This document shows positions 33,536 to 42,517 of a DNA stretch of 42,707 nt, in pieces. Position numbers and translations under genes: made by a program. The stretch is from contig NZ_MJUZ01000021.1 in assembly GCF_002237645.1 (NCBI RefSeq), positions 1-42,707 of the forward strand, in the 5' to 3' direction. Source of the stretch: Desulfovibrio sp. MES5 (GTDB lineage: Bacteria > Desulfobacterota > Desulfovibrionia > Desulfovibrionales > Desulfovibrionaceae). The first letter of the stretch is position 1, and each line of letters opens with the position of its first letter. The notes beneath the pieces are model-generated. The model was not told where the DNA came from. It made no database searches and saw nothing but the letters and a program-made list of their open reading frames with translations.

Positions 33536-36500
33536 TGTATATCCAGTCCTTCCATATGGACGGATTCGGCATTTTTTCCGATGTAACGGTTGAGGGGCTT
33601 GGCCCCGGCCTCACCATTTTTCTGGGTGAAAACGAAGCAGGCAAATCCACCTGCCTGGAATTTTTGCGCTCCACTCTGGCGGGCTATCCGGCCCCGAACA
33701 GCAAGGAAGGCAAGCTTATTCCCGGCGCGCTGCGCGGCGGCACGGCAGGCGGGAGCCTGACCCTGCGCGCGGATGATGCGCAGCTTCTACGCCTGACGCG
33801 CCGTCCGGGCAGCGCAAACGGGCAGGTCTCCCTTACGGACGGTCAGGGCAAACCTCTGGATGAAGACGTCTTACGTCGCCTGCTTTCAGGCGTCAGCCGG
33901 GACGTATACCGTAATGTGTTCGGCTTCAGCCTTACCGAACTGGAACATATGGGCAATCTCACCGGCGAAAGCGTACGCCATGCCCTTTATGGCGCCAGCT
34001 TTGGCCCCGGCTTGCGCGCCCCCGGCGAAGTTCTCAATATCCTTAAAAAACAGAACGACGAGATTTTCAAATCCGGCGGCAGCAAGCCGCCACTCAATCA
34101 GGCCCTCAAGCAGCTCAACGAACTGCGCCAGCGCATTGTCGAACTGCGCCAGCAACAGGCTGGTTTTGACGACCTTGCCCGTGAACTGGATCAAAAACGC
34201 GACGAACTGTCCGCAGTACGCGGCTACAAGACGCAGCTTGAAGAGGAACGGCGATTGCTGGAACGTCGGCTGGGCGTCTGGCTGCAATGGAACGAATGGC
34301 GCATGGTCTGCGCCGCCCTGGAGCGGCTCGGCCCTGTCAACGAGTCTTTTCCAGAAGACGCCCAGGCCCGTCTGGCCCGCGCTCAGGAAGCCCGGGAAAG
34401 CTGCGAACGACATCTCGCCGCCCGCAAGGAAAAACTTGATCTTTTGCTTGAGCGTCGTGACGCAGTTCAGCTGGATATGCCCTTGCTGGAGGCATTGCCA
34501 GCTTTGCGCCGACAGGCAGAGCGCAAAAGCGGCTACCGGCAGGCGTTGACTGCCCTTCCCGCGCAAAAAGACCGCTGCCGCCGTGCCGAGGAGGATCTCG
34601 CCCGCGAACTGGCGCGCCTTGGGCCGGACTGGAGCTGTGATCGCATCCGTCAGACTGACCGCTCACTTTTCGCTCGCGAAGACCTTGAAAAGCAGGCACG
34701 CGAAATGACGGCTTCTGTGTCCGCGCACCAGGCCGCAGTGGACACTCTGAACCAGTGCAACCGCGAGGTTGAGGCCGCCGAGCGCGAAGTGGTCGCGCAT
34801 CAAAAAAATCTGGCGCTGCTCCCGATCCCGGTGGCCGCACTGGATGACGACCAGCGCGACACGCTGCGCCAGGCCCTGGCTCGCCAGGAAGAGGCCCGAC
34901 GCCAGATACCTTTGCGCCAGCGTGCCGTGCAGGAAGCGCGTACCACTTTTGCCCGTGCGCTCACTCCATTGAAGCTTTCCGGCGGAACAGCTCTGGAAGC
35001 CAGCAACGGGGCCGTGGCGACATTGGACGCGCTGCTCGCCCGTCAGGACGAAGCGCTTGAACTGGCGGCCAGCGTACAGGAGGGGTTGGAGCGTGCCAGT
35101 GAAGCGGCTCAGGCTGTGCAGCAAGCCGACGAACATCTGCTCTCCGTCAAGGCCCGCATGGATGCTCTGCGCGAGGAGCAGCGCGGTAAAAACGGCCCCA
35201 CCCGCGAACACCTGGACGGGCGAACATCAGCTCTGCGCTCTTTGCGCGCGCTTTCTTCCACCCTTGAGACGGAAAGGCTGCGACTGAATGAACTGGACGC
35301 AAGGCTGGACAGTGAACCTCCCGTTAAGAGCGTCAAAAATCTTCCATTGCTGCTTTTGGGCCTGATTTTTTTTGTGTCTGGTGTGGGCATGCTGCTGGCG
35401 TACTGGCGCTTCGGCCTGGCTGTCATTTCACTGAGCGAAGGCTTGGATTTCCCCATAAACCTCTGGTCTGGCTATCTTATTCTGCTTTGCGGCGTGGGCT
35501 TTCTGGCTGGCGGGCTGCCGCACAATGGCCCTGAAGCCCAACGCCGCAAAAAGGAACTGGCCACCCTGCAGAACCGTCGTGAAACATGCGCCAACCATGT
35601 GGCTGAACTGGAAGAACAAGCCAGCCAGCTCTGTCGGACAGCGCAAGTGCAAAATATGGATATGATCACTCTGGAAGCAACGGAAGTGCTGCTTGAACGC
35701 GAGCGCGAGCAATGCTTTCATGAAGAGCGCGCCCGTAAAGATATGGAAGGCCTCAAGCACGCCACGGATCTTGCACGCACCGAGGTCAGCAGGCGGCAAG
35801 CCTTGTGCCAGGAGGTTGAAGGCGTCGTGCAGCAAACCCGACGCCGCTGGCATGAATTCATGCTTTCGCTCAAGGTGGGCAATGTGCCCGCTCCTGAAGG
35901 CGCTGCGGCCTTTTTTGCCAGAGCGGAAGCCGCCAGACTGGCCTACAGCGGCGTAGCCGCCGCCCAAGCCGAACTCGACGCGCTTGAGGAAGACCTTACC
36001 CGCACTGAAGAGCGCATGCGCAAGATGGCAGCGGTGGCGGAACGCCTCCCGGTCGTGCCCAATGGCGCACAGCCCTCGCAGTCCGACGAAAATCTTTCTG
36101 ATGCCCTTGCTGACATTGCTCACCAGATACTGGAATCCTGCCGGGAGGCTGACGCCGTGCGTGAACAGCGCATCAAGGCCGAAGCCGCTTTGCAAAATGC
36201 CGAAAGCGACAGGCAACGCTGCAAAGCACGCCAGAATGAAGCCACCGTCGAGCTGCGCGCTGCTGAGGAACGCCTGAATGCTGCACGCGCGCAATGGGCT
36301 CACTGCCTTGAAGGACTTGGGCTGGGTACGGATCTTGATCCTGAAACTGTACGTGAAGCTTTCAAGTATATGGAAAACTGCCTGTCGGCCGAATCCGCGC
36401 TGGAACGGGCACGTATTGAATTGGCGCAGAGCTTGGCGGAGCTGGGTGCCCTGCGTGATCCCCTGGCGCAACATCTCGCCAACCTGAATCGCAGCCCCCT

Positions 36501-37548
36501 GGTCAGCACTGACGATGAGCCGGACTGGCTGGCCAGCCTGGACGCTGCGCTGGAAGCGGCAGAAGCCATGGCTGTGGCCCAAACCCGTCGTCTTGGGCTG
36601 GATCAGGAACTGATGGAACTTGAAAGCGAGGCGCGCGCTGCTCAGGCAGCACTGGATTCAGCCATGCATACAGAACGCAGCCTGCTTGCTCTGGCAGGCG
36701 CAACTGATGCCGAAGACTTTTTGCGGCAGGCCGCGCGCCATGAAGAACAGCGCAGCCTCGCCCAACGCCGTCTTGACCTTGAAGATGCCCTGCGCCTTGC
36801 TGCCGACAAATGCCCCCTGGAAGAATTCCTGCCCCAGTTCGAAACTGAAAGCCAGGAAGCCCAGGAAAAACGCTGCGCAAACATCAACGAAGAACTGCTT
36901 CAGCTTCAGGGCAAGGAGCAGGAATTGAGCGACAGGGTGAGCACCCTGCGCTCCGGTGTTGCAGCGCTGTCGCACAATGAGGAATTGGCACAGCTGCAGC
37001 AGGAAGCTGCCGCCCTTGAAGAGGGCATGCAGCGTATGGCCTTTGACTGGAGCCGTCGGGCGCTGGCACGCGCCATTCTTGAAGCTGCCAAACGTAACTT
37101 TGAACGCGAAAGACAACCCGAAGTCATCCGGCTTGCTTCAGAAATCTTTGCCCGCATTACTGGTCGCCGCTGGCTCGGCATCAGCGCTTCTCTTGAAGAC
37201 AAGACGCTGAATATCCTGCCCGCACAAGGCGAACCCCTCGCCCCTGAAAATCTCAGCAGAGGCGCGCGTGAGCAGGCATATCTGGCGCTGCGGCTGGCCT
37301 ATATCAAGAACCATGCGGCGCACGCCATCCCTCTTCCCATTATTATGGATGAAGTTCTGGTCAACTTTGACCCGCAAAGGGCCGAGCGCACGGCCAGGGC
37401 TTTTGTAGACCTGACCGACGCTGGCAGCAGCAATGGGCATCAGCTCCTGTACTTTACTTGCCAGCCTCATATGGTGGATCTGCTGCGTAAGGCAGAACCA
37501 GCAGCAGCGCTCTTTTGCGTTGAGCAGGGACAGATCCGCGCCGCCTGA
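33535..37548 (+). CDS. SMC/Rad50-like ATPase, YhaN type, with a central membrane hairpin
   Basis: This 1337-aa protein has the split ABC ATPase of the Rad50/SMC class. Walker A is GENEAGKST (31-39). The C-terminal part has the signature LSRGAREQ (1240-1247) and Walker B LPIIMDE (D1272, E1273). Long heptad coiled coils fill the middle. Where Rad50/SbcC has its zinc hook, this protein has two hydrophobic helices (LPLLLLGLIFFVSGVGMLLAYW about 603-625, and WSGYLILLCGVGFLAGGLP about 643-661), with no CxxC hook. That is the YhaN pattern and suggests attachment of the complex to the membrane. It overlaps the nuclease gene by one base. Much longer than Bacillus YhaN because of extended coiled coils. 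Confidence 0.88.
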   Translation: MYIQSFHMDGFGIFSDVTVEGLGPGLTIFLGENEAGKSTCLEFLRSTLAGYPAPNSKEGKLIPGALRGGTAGGSLTLRADDAQLLRLTRRPGSANGQVSLTDGQGKPLDEDVLRRLLSGVSRDVYRNVFGFSLTELEHMGNLTGESVRHALYGASFGPGLRAPGEVLNILKKQNDEIFKSGGSKPPLNQALKQLNELRQRIVELRQQQAGFDDLARELDQKRDELSAVRGYKTQLEEERRLLERRLGVWLQWNEWRMVCAALERLGPVNESFPEDAQARLARAQEARESCERHLAARKEKLDLLLERRDAVQLDMPLLEALPALRRQAERKSGYRQALTALPAQKDRCRRAEEDLARELARLGPDWSCDRIRQTDRSLFAREDLEKQAREMTASVSAHQAAVDTLNQCNREVEAAEREVVAHQKNLALLPIPVAALDDDQRDTLRQALARQEEARRQIPLRQRAVQEARTTFARALTPLKLSGGTALEASNGAVATLDALLARQDEALELAASVQEGLERASEAAQAVQQADEHLLSVKARMDALREEQRGKNGPTREHLDGRTSALRSLRALSSTLETERLRLNELDARLDSEPPVKSVKNLPLLLLGLIFFVSGVGMLLAYWRFGLAVISLSEGLDFPINLWSGYLILLCGVGFLAGGLPHNGPEAQRRKKELATLQNRRETCANHVAELEEQASQLCRTAQVQNMDMITLEATEVLLEREREQCFHEERARKDMEGLKHATDLARTEVSRRQALCQEVEGVVQQTRRRWHEFMLSLKVGNVPAPEGAAAFFARAEAARLAYSGVAAAQAELDALEEDLTRTEERMRKMAAVAERLPVVPNGAQPSQSDENLSDALADIAHQILESCREADAVREQRIKAEAALQNAESDRQRCKARQNEATVELRAAEERLNAARAQWAHCLEGLGLGTDLDPETVREAFKYMENCLSAESALERARIELAQSLAELGALRDPLAQHLANLNRSPLVSTDDEPDWLASLDAALEAAEAMAVAQTRRLGLDQELMELESEARAAQAALDSAMHTERSLLALAGATDAEDFLRQAARHEEQRSLAQRRLDLEDALRLAADKCPLEEFLPQFETESQEAQEKRCANINEELLQLQGKEQELSDRVSTLRSGVAALSHNEELAQLQQEAAALEEGMQRMAFDWSRRALARAILEAAKRNFERERQPEVIRLASEIFARITGRRWLGISASLEDKTLNILPAQGEPLAPENLSRGAREQAYLALRLAYIKNHAAHAIPLPIIMDEVLVNFDPQRAERTARAFVDLTDAGSSNGHQLLYFTCQPHMVDLLRKAEPAAALFCVEQGQIRAA

Positions 37549-37590
37549 CAACCATTAGCGCAACCCGCAACGCATTCTTCTATAGTCTTG

Positions 37591-37628
37591 TCAGCCGTTG
37601 TCCTTCATCAGGACAACGGCTGATTGTA
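37591..37628 (+). terminator. Terminator after the YhaN-like gene
   Basis: A 13-bp perfect stem (37591-37603 with 37611-37623; TCAGCCGTTGTCC and its complement) with a seven-base loop is followed by TTGTATTT. It lies 43 bases after the 37548 stop. Confidence 0.7.
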
Positions 37629-37630
37629 TT

Positions 37631-37697
37631 TAGCGCAGGTTACCTTTGAAATGCTTTGTGGGGGAGGGACCCTTTTGCAAAAGGGTCCCTCCCCCAC
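37631..37697. repeat. TAG-N-GCA repeat followed by a 40-bp perfect palindrome
   Basis: TAGCGCAGGTTACCTTTGAA (37631-37650) matches the copies at 8182 and 29494. Directly after it, 37658-37697 is a perfect palindrome with 20-bp arms, left arm beginning GTGGGGGAGGG. Such a palindrome would extrude a cruciform or make a hairpin that blocks transcription in both directions. Confidence 0.75.
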
Positions 37698-37847
37698 GTC
37701 CCACCCTCTAAAACTCTTATTGCAATTTAGTATATTACAAAATGTTTTTTGATCAGAAGTCTGACTCCAGAGACAACGTTCTCCATACACCGCACCATCG
37801 CCAAATTTATCTGCTTTAGCAGCAAAATAAAGCCCGGCATTCAGGCC

Positions 37848-38205
37848 ATGGCCGCCGAACACCTGCGCCCCCCTGCGCGACATCACGCCGGAGAGCTATC
37901 AGGCCATGCTTGATAAAGCCCTGCGTGATCGCAGCAAGGCTCTAGTTGACGGTGATATCATGGGCACAATCCGCGCGGTTGAAAACGCCCGCCTTGCCAA
38001 TGAACTTATGTGGGGCAGCCGGGCGCAACTGGCCAGGCGTGACGCCCTGCTCAAACTCGCTGCGGAACCGCCACCGCCAAGCCCGGCGTATACCCCACCG
38101 TACACCGTGAGGCCATGCGCAAACTGCTCGACCAGTACGGCCTTGACCAAACAACTGCACAGCGCACACGCCTTCGCTGCAGCGGCTGCTCTCACAATTG
38201 CCTGA
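37848..38205 (+). pseudogene. Frameshifted remnant of an unrecognised gene
   Basis: The segment reads as protein in two or three frames. From ATG 37848 the frame runs MAAEHLRP, then a run of six C residues (about 37866-37871) shifts it. In the next frame it continues DITPESYQAMLDKALRDRSK and so on to about residue 80. Near 38065 another shift leads to VHREAMRKLLDQYGLD. Removing one C at the first site restores a single frame. I cannot name the family; the size and charge suggest a helical protein, possibly from a mobile element. The region has no ribosome-binding site and is probably dead. Confidence 0.55.
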
Positions 38206-38339
38206 GCCACTTCACGGTAAATTGCTCTATGGCCCTCCTGCTGATCCTCTAAAAGGCGTGTTTCGATCTATGTGCTCCGTAGCAAAGTGGCGGCATTTTT
38301 AGACCATATGTAAACTTTTTCAATTGGACATTGAAGTGA

Positions 38340-38364
38340 CCTAATATTTTATTTGCATATTAGG
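38340..38364. promoter_or_regulatory. AT-rich palindrome upstream of the STAS-like gene
   Basis: CCTAATAT (38340-38347) and ATATTAGG (38357-38364) form a perfect 8+8 inverted repeat with a nine-base spacer. It lies 113 bases before the ATG, in an unusually AT-rich stretch, and may be an operator. A TTGACA at 38415-38420 is near, but no matching -10 was found. Confidence 0.4.
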
Positions 38365-38476
38365 CATGTTATGAACGCAAAATTTATATATTTTGAAAAA
38401 GAATTTCATTTTTATTGACATCGGTTTTCAAAAATGCCAAGGTGCGCCAAGCCAATAACGCAATCTGGAGGAAAGC

Positions 38477-38920
38477 ATGGCGCACAATGGCAGTTCCACT
38501 CTGAACTCAAACGTTACACACCGCTTCAGTCACGAAAACCTCCACATTTGCCTCAATGATCAGTTTGATCCTCCACAGGCCAATGCAGTAATTGATCTTC
38601 TTCAGCACAACCACGCCGCATGCAAGCGTATTTTCATTGATGTACGCCAGATCCGACACCCCAACCCCTCGGTTGTGGACACCTTTAAAACGTCCATGAT
38701 CATGAATGGCTTTAATAAAGAGCAGGTCATTTTTAAGGGCAAAAGCGGCTTTGATATGGCCGTTGCCGGGAACAGGGTCATCATCCAGCAAGAGAAAAAG
38801 CATGTTTGCAAGGGCAACTGCGCCAATTGCAAGTGCGGTCACAATAAAGATGGGCAACACAAGCATGACCATCCACATGACGGCCACCATGCCCACCATG
38901 GGCATGAAACCCATAACTGA
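38477..38920 (+). CDS. STAS-like protein with a His/Cys-rich metal-binding tail
   Basis: The 147-aa protein has a good GGAGG site before ATG 38477. Residues about 10-105 resemble a STAS/anti-anti-sigma fold: strand RFSHENLHICL, then KRIFIDVRQIRHPNPSVVDTFK with a Ser where STAS proteins are phosphorylated, and a final VIIQQEKK strand. Residues about 110-147 are a metal-binding tail with CxxxCxxCxC (CKGNCANCKC) and about a dozen His (GHNKDGQHKHDHPHDGHHAHHGHE). The tail resembles nickel or zinc storage tails. It precedes the porin by 157 bases. Neither half is diagnostic of a specific family; the fusion is unusual. Confidence 0.7.
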   Translation: MAHNGSSTLNSNVTHRFSHENLHICLNDQFDPPQANAVIDLLQHNHAACKRIFIDVRQIRHPNPSVVDTFKTSMIMNGFNKEQVIFKGKSGFDMAVAGNRVIIQQEKKHVCKGNCANCKCGHNKDGQHKHDHPHDGHHAHHGHETHN

Positions 38921-39077
38921 CCTGTCAGCAAGGTATGGTCATTCAGCGAGCGTTGCGAGAGTTCCTTGCCATCGTCTTGGGCAACCGCTGACATGACAAT
39001 CACGCAGTTCAAAATGCGGCGCAACGTTGGCCTGACCGCGTTTTCGCCGCAAAAACTATAAAACTGGAGGAAATGGT

Positions 39078-40703
39078 ATGAACGTCAAGCAAAGGAAAGG
39101 GTTGCAGCGCTTTAAAAAGAGCTGCATGGTGGCGCTGCTTGCCGCCGGACTGCTGGTGGGCGCGGCCGGGGGGGCCAAGGCCATCGAATTCAAGGCTCAG
39201 GGCGAATGGCTTGTGGGCTTCGGCCTGGCTGACGCCACGCTGACCGAGCACACCAGAGCTCCCAACCATGGCGAGAAGGAAAAAGCCAACGACAACGACA
39301 CCTTCGGCGCTGCCCAGCGCCTGCGTTTGCAGTTGGATGCCGTGGCTTCTGAAGCTCTGTCCGGTACTGTCTACTTTGAAATCGGCACGCAGAACTGGGG
39401 CAAGTCTGACGAAGGCGGCGCTCTCGGCGCCGATGGCAACAATGTCATCAAACTCAAGAATGCGTATATCGACTGGGTAATTCCCCAGACTGACGCCCGT
39501 ATGCGTATGGGCATACAGGCTCTTGCCCTGCCCAACATGGCTGGCGGATCTTCCATTCTTGACGCCGACGTTGCCGCAGTTGTGGGCAACTACAAGTTCA
39601 ACGAAAATGTCAGCCTCACCACCTTCTGGGCGCGCCCGGTCAATGACAACTTCAATGCAAATAAATACGGCGCCAATGACAGCAAAGCCAAGGACAACTA
39701 CCTTGACAATATGGATCTTTTTGCCGTCACCCTGCCTATGACTTTTGACGGCATTGAAGTGACGCCCTGGGCCATGTACGGCATGCTTGGCCGTAATGCC
39801 CTGCGCGGTCTTGCGTCTCCCAACAATAATGAACCATGGGAAACCAGTGATGGTTCGCTTGGCTTGACCATTCCTGGCCTGACCCCTGGCTTCAACTACG
39901 TTAACGGCACTCCCCTTGATTCCCGCACAACCAGCAAACAGTACGGCAATATGTTCTGGGCCGGTCTGCCGGTTGGCATCACCATGTTTGACCCCCTGAA
40001 CATTGAGTTCGACATCAACTACGGCTATGTAGAAAGCATGGGGCGCTTTGATGTAATGAAGCGCGGCGACGCGAATGATGTCGTGCGCGGCAGCACCGAG
40101 CGGCAGGGTTTTGTCGTCAAGGCACTGGTCGAGTACAAGATGGATTGGGCTACCCCCGGTATCTTTGGCTGGTACGGCTCTGGCGATGACGGGAATATAA
40201 AGAACGGATCCGAGCGCATGCCGTCAATCGCGGGAGCTGGTAATTTCACCTCCTTCATTGGCGACGGCAATCTTGCCTGGGGTGCAGGCCCTGGCGACAT
40301 TGCTGACTGGAACATGTCCTACGCCGGCACCTGGGGTATCGGCGGCCAGTTGAAAGACATAAGCTTCCACGAAGACCTCAAGCATACCCTGCGCGTGGCC
40401 TACTGGGGCGGCACCAACGCTCCTTCCATGGTCAAGTATATGGAAAGCGCCTCTTCGTGGAGAGAGGGCTACGGCGGCGATGGTCCTTACCTGACGACCA
40501 ACGATGGCCTGCTTGAATTCAACCTGATCAACCAATGGCAGATCTACGAAAATCTTGAAGCCAATCTTGAACTGGGTTACGTTGTGAACCTGATGGATCA
40601 GGACACCTGGAAGAAAGACGGCTACTACAGCGGCGGCGGCAACGGCAGCTTTGACAAAAAAGACGCCTGGAAAGCCCAGCTTGTTTTTGCTTACAGCTTC
40701 TAA
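39078..40703 (+). CDS. Outer-membrane porin of the Desulfovibrio homotrimeric type
   Basis: The 541-aa precursor starts at ATG 39078 after GGAGG. A signal peptide (MNVKQRKGLQRFKKSCMVALL, hydrophobic core, cleavage AKA-IEF) exports it. The mature chain is beta-rich with alternating hydrophobic residues and many Gly/Asn/Asp turns, and ends in Phe (LVFAYSF), the outer-membrane sorting signal. Long loops such as DSKAKDNYLDNMDLF lack repeats. It matches the major porin class described in Desulfovibrio. Expected to form diffusion pores for small solutes. A strong terminator follows at 40787. Confidence 0.88.
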   Translation: MNVKQRKGLQRFKKSCMVALLAAGLLVGAAGGAKAIEFKAQGEWLVGFGLADATLTEHTRAPNHGEKEKANDNDTFGAAQRLRLQLDAVASEALSGTVYFEIGTQNWGKSDEGGALGADGNNVIKLKNAYIDWVIPQTDARMRMGIQALALPNMAGGSSILDADVAAVVGNYKFNENVSLTTFWARPVNDNFNANKYGANDSKAKDNYLDNMDLFAVTLPMTFDGIEVTPWAMYGMLGRNALRGLASPNNNEPWETSDGSLGLTIPGLTPGFNYVNGTPLDSRTTSKQYGNMFWAGLPVGITMFDPLNIEFDINYGYVESMGRFDVMKRGDANDVVRGSTERQGFVVKALVEYKMDWATPGIFGWYGSGDDGNIKNGSERMPSIAGAGNFTSFIGDGNLAWGAGPGDIADWNMSYAGTWGIGGQLKDISFHEDLKHTLRVAYWGGTNAPSMVKYMESASSWREGYGGDGPYLTTNDGLLEFNLINQWQIYENLEANLELGYVVNLMDQDTWKKDGYYSGGGNGSFDKKDAWKAQLVFAYSF

Positions 40704-40786
40704 GGCCTGAGTGCCACTCCGGGGCTCGCCTGTCCCCGGCAATCCAATCCACAACTGCGCGCGCCTCCTTCCCGTGCGCATTTTGA

Positions 40787-40819
40787 CCGCCGCCTTCTTC
40801 ATTGAAGGCGGCGGATTTT
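40787..40819 (+). terminator. Terminator of the porin gene
   Basis: CCGCCGCCTTC (40787-40797) pairs perfectly with GAAGGCGGCGG (40804-40814) around a six-base loop, followed by ATTTTAC. Confidence 0.8.
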
Positions 40820-40943
40820 ACGTTTGGCCCTCCAACGATCGAGACGCGCAGAAAAAACATCAGCTTCTGTGCTTGCTTCCAGGACGATTTCAGCTATGCG
40901 AAATATTATCGGACCATATAATCCTTAAGAAAAAGTAAAAAAC

Positions 40944-40972
40944 TTGACACTGTGCACTCCGACAAATATAAA
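40944..40972 (+). promoter_or_regulatory. Strong promoter of tRNA-Arg
   Basis: TTGACA (40944-40949), an exact 17-base spacer, and TATAAA (40967-40972). The expected start is within a few bases of the tRNA 5' end at 40982. Confidence 0.75.
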
Positions 40973-40981
40973 TATGCGGTT

Positions 40982-41058
40982 GCGCTCGTAGCTCAGTTGG
41001 ATAGAGCGACAGCCTCCTAAGCTGTAGGCCACAAGTTCGATTCTTGTCGGGCGCACCA
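40982..41058 (+). tRNA. tRNA-Arg (anticodon CCU)
   Basis: A 77-nt cloverleaf fits the sequence. The acceptor stem GCGCTCG pairs with CGGGCGC (one G-U pair), the D-arm AGCTC...GAGC is present, the anticodon stem is ACAGC/GCTGT around loop CTCCTAA with anticodon CCT at 41016-41018, and the T-arm contains GTTCGATTC. CCA is encoded (41056-41058). It reads AGG. tRNA genes are frequent integration sites, but no duplicated 3' end was found downstream in this window. Confidence 0.95.
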
Positions 41059-41068
41059 TTATATTTCT

Positions 41069-41105
41069 AGGGATACGCAGTTCGCTTGCGCGTCCCTTTT
41101 GTTGT
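41069..41105 (+). terminator. Terminator of tRNA-Arg
   Basis: AGGGATACGC (41069-41078) pairs with GCGCGTCCCT (41088-41097), with one G-U and one mismatch, followed by TTTTGTTGTTTTT. Confidence 0.6.
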
Positions 41106-41276
41106 TTTTACGGAGTGTTGGACTTAATGGTCCACGTTGTCACCCGTCTGTCACCCGCCCCGCTGCTGAGTAAAAGTCAAAAAAAGGGGCTTGGGGGTAT
41201 AGCCATATCGAACAATATCTTTTAATATCTCCACCCATACTGGCAACGATTACTAACTATAAAAAAGGAGATCGCA

Positions 41277-42092
41277 ATGCCCCTGAGCTATAAAGAAATG
41301 CAGGACTTGTTGATGCGGGAGCTGCGACTGTACCATTTTCCCATCGCCGTGAATTTTCATAAAACTCAGGCAGATGTGGAAGAGTTCAAAAAGAAGGCCC
41401 GCTATGTTGAGCCCGTTAAGCCAATTACTTATTGCCAGTGGGAAATAACCGCACGTATGCAGGGGCAGACCGTGCTGGCGACCAAGGAAAAACTTGGTTG
41501 TTCCAACTCCCAGGTTTCCTTCGGCTGGAAAGATATCGACGAAGCAGAAATTAAATCACAGTCCAAATACTGCAAAGACTTGGCGCAGGCCGAGCGCTTT
41601 CTGCGCTCCAAGCCCCGCCTGCCTCTGAACTCCATTGTGGCAGTGTCTGTGGGCCCGCTGGCTGACGCCGTCATGCAGCCCGACGTGGTGCATTTTTACT
41701 GCGACAACCTGCAATCCTACCATCTGGCGGTAGATTACATGGCAGGAACAGATACCCATCCCCTGCGCCCCATGGTGACTATGAGCTCCTCCGCTTGCGG
41801 CGGATCTGTGTTCACCCACCTTGAACAGAGCATGAACATGTGCCCGGCCTGCTCTGGCAGCTACAACGCAGGCAAAACCGAGCGCGGCGAACTGAACGTG
41901 TTCATTCCCGGCGCGCACATCGGGGCTACCGTTGATCGTCTGATGGAACGCATAGCCAAGGCAGGGTCCGCATCCATTACACGTCCCGGCGATCCTTTCC
42001 CTGGCGCGGATATCTGTAAAAACTGCCCCTTGATCATCTTTAAGAAAAGCGGCAATGAACCGGAAGCCTGCGCCAGCTGCTCCAAGGCATAA
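41277..42092 (+). CDS. DUF169-family protein with cysteine motifs
   Basis: The 271-aa soluble protein starts at ATG 41277 after GGAG with seven-base spacing. DUF169 proteins are common in strict anaerobes and often lie near metal or redox genes. Features seen: a conserved ITYCQWEITARMQGQT segment, CSNSQVSFGW, SSSACGGSVFTH, and C-terminal Cys clusters (CPACSG, CKNCP, CASCSKA) that could hold a metal or iron-sulfur site. The biochemical role is unknown. It stands alone between the tRNA and the IS element and ends 60 bases before a good terminator. Confidence 0.8.
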   Translation: MPLSYKEMQDLLMRELRLYHFPIAVNFHKTQADVEEFKKKARYVEPVKPITYCQWEITARMQGQTVLATKEKLGCSNSQVSFGWKDIDEAEIKSQSKYCKDLAQAERFLRSKPRLPLNSIVAVSVGPLADAVMQPDVVHFYCDNLQSYHLAVDYMAGTDTHPLRPMVTMSSSACGGSVFTHLEQSMNMCPACSGSYNAGKTERGELNVFIPGAHIGATVDRLMERIAKAGSASITRPGDPFPGADICKNCPLIIFKKSGNEPEACASCSKA

Positions 42093-42151
42093 AGAATTTC
42101 TTTTTTGGCAGAACGGTAACGAAACAACTTTTTCTTGAGCACACACTTGCC

Positions 42152-42190
42152 AACGCCCTTACGATAACTTCGTGAGGGCGTTTAATTTTC
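42152..42190 (+). terminator. Terminator of the DUF169 gene
   Basis: AACGCCCTTACG (42152-42163) pairs with CGTGAGGGCGTT (42171-42182) with one G-T pair and a seven-base loop, followed by TAATTTTC. Confidence 0.8.
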
Positions 42191-42517
42191 TAATGGCAAT
42201 TAGGTTGCCCTAAAATTACCTTCAAATGTAAACATCGCCCACGTGTTGCAACGCTGAGCTGGAATTTTTGCATGGCAAGGCAAAACCCTCAGGGATCAGT
42301 GTTGCAAAACCCAACGCAATCCTGGTCAATTCACAACACCGCTCAAATGAGACATGCAATTCTGCCAGAAAAATTCACAGATGTGATTGCGTGCAGACGT
42401 AGCTGTGGGACCACAGGAGATGCAAAAAAGCCTGAGAGGCACTCACGGTAAGCATTTTTGCTGGAACAATCAAAAAATTGCTTGAAGCCCAAGATGTGAG
42501 CTAGTTTCGACTTGATC
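42191..42517. other. Intergenic sequence next to the IS element
   Basis: I see no gene in about 330 bases. A minus-strand frame (42343-42624) is open but has no domain I recognise and runs into the IS leader, so it is probably chance or the remnant of a gene cut by the IS. Confidence 0.4.

Noticed and set aside
40982..41276. tRNA-Arg as an attachment site of an integrated element
   Set aside because: No duplicated tRNA 3' end and no integrase gene are seen between the tRNA and the DUF169 gene.
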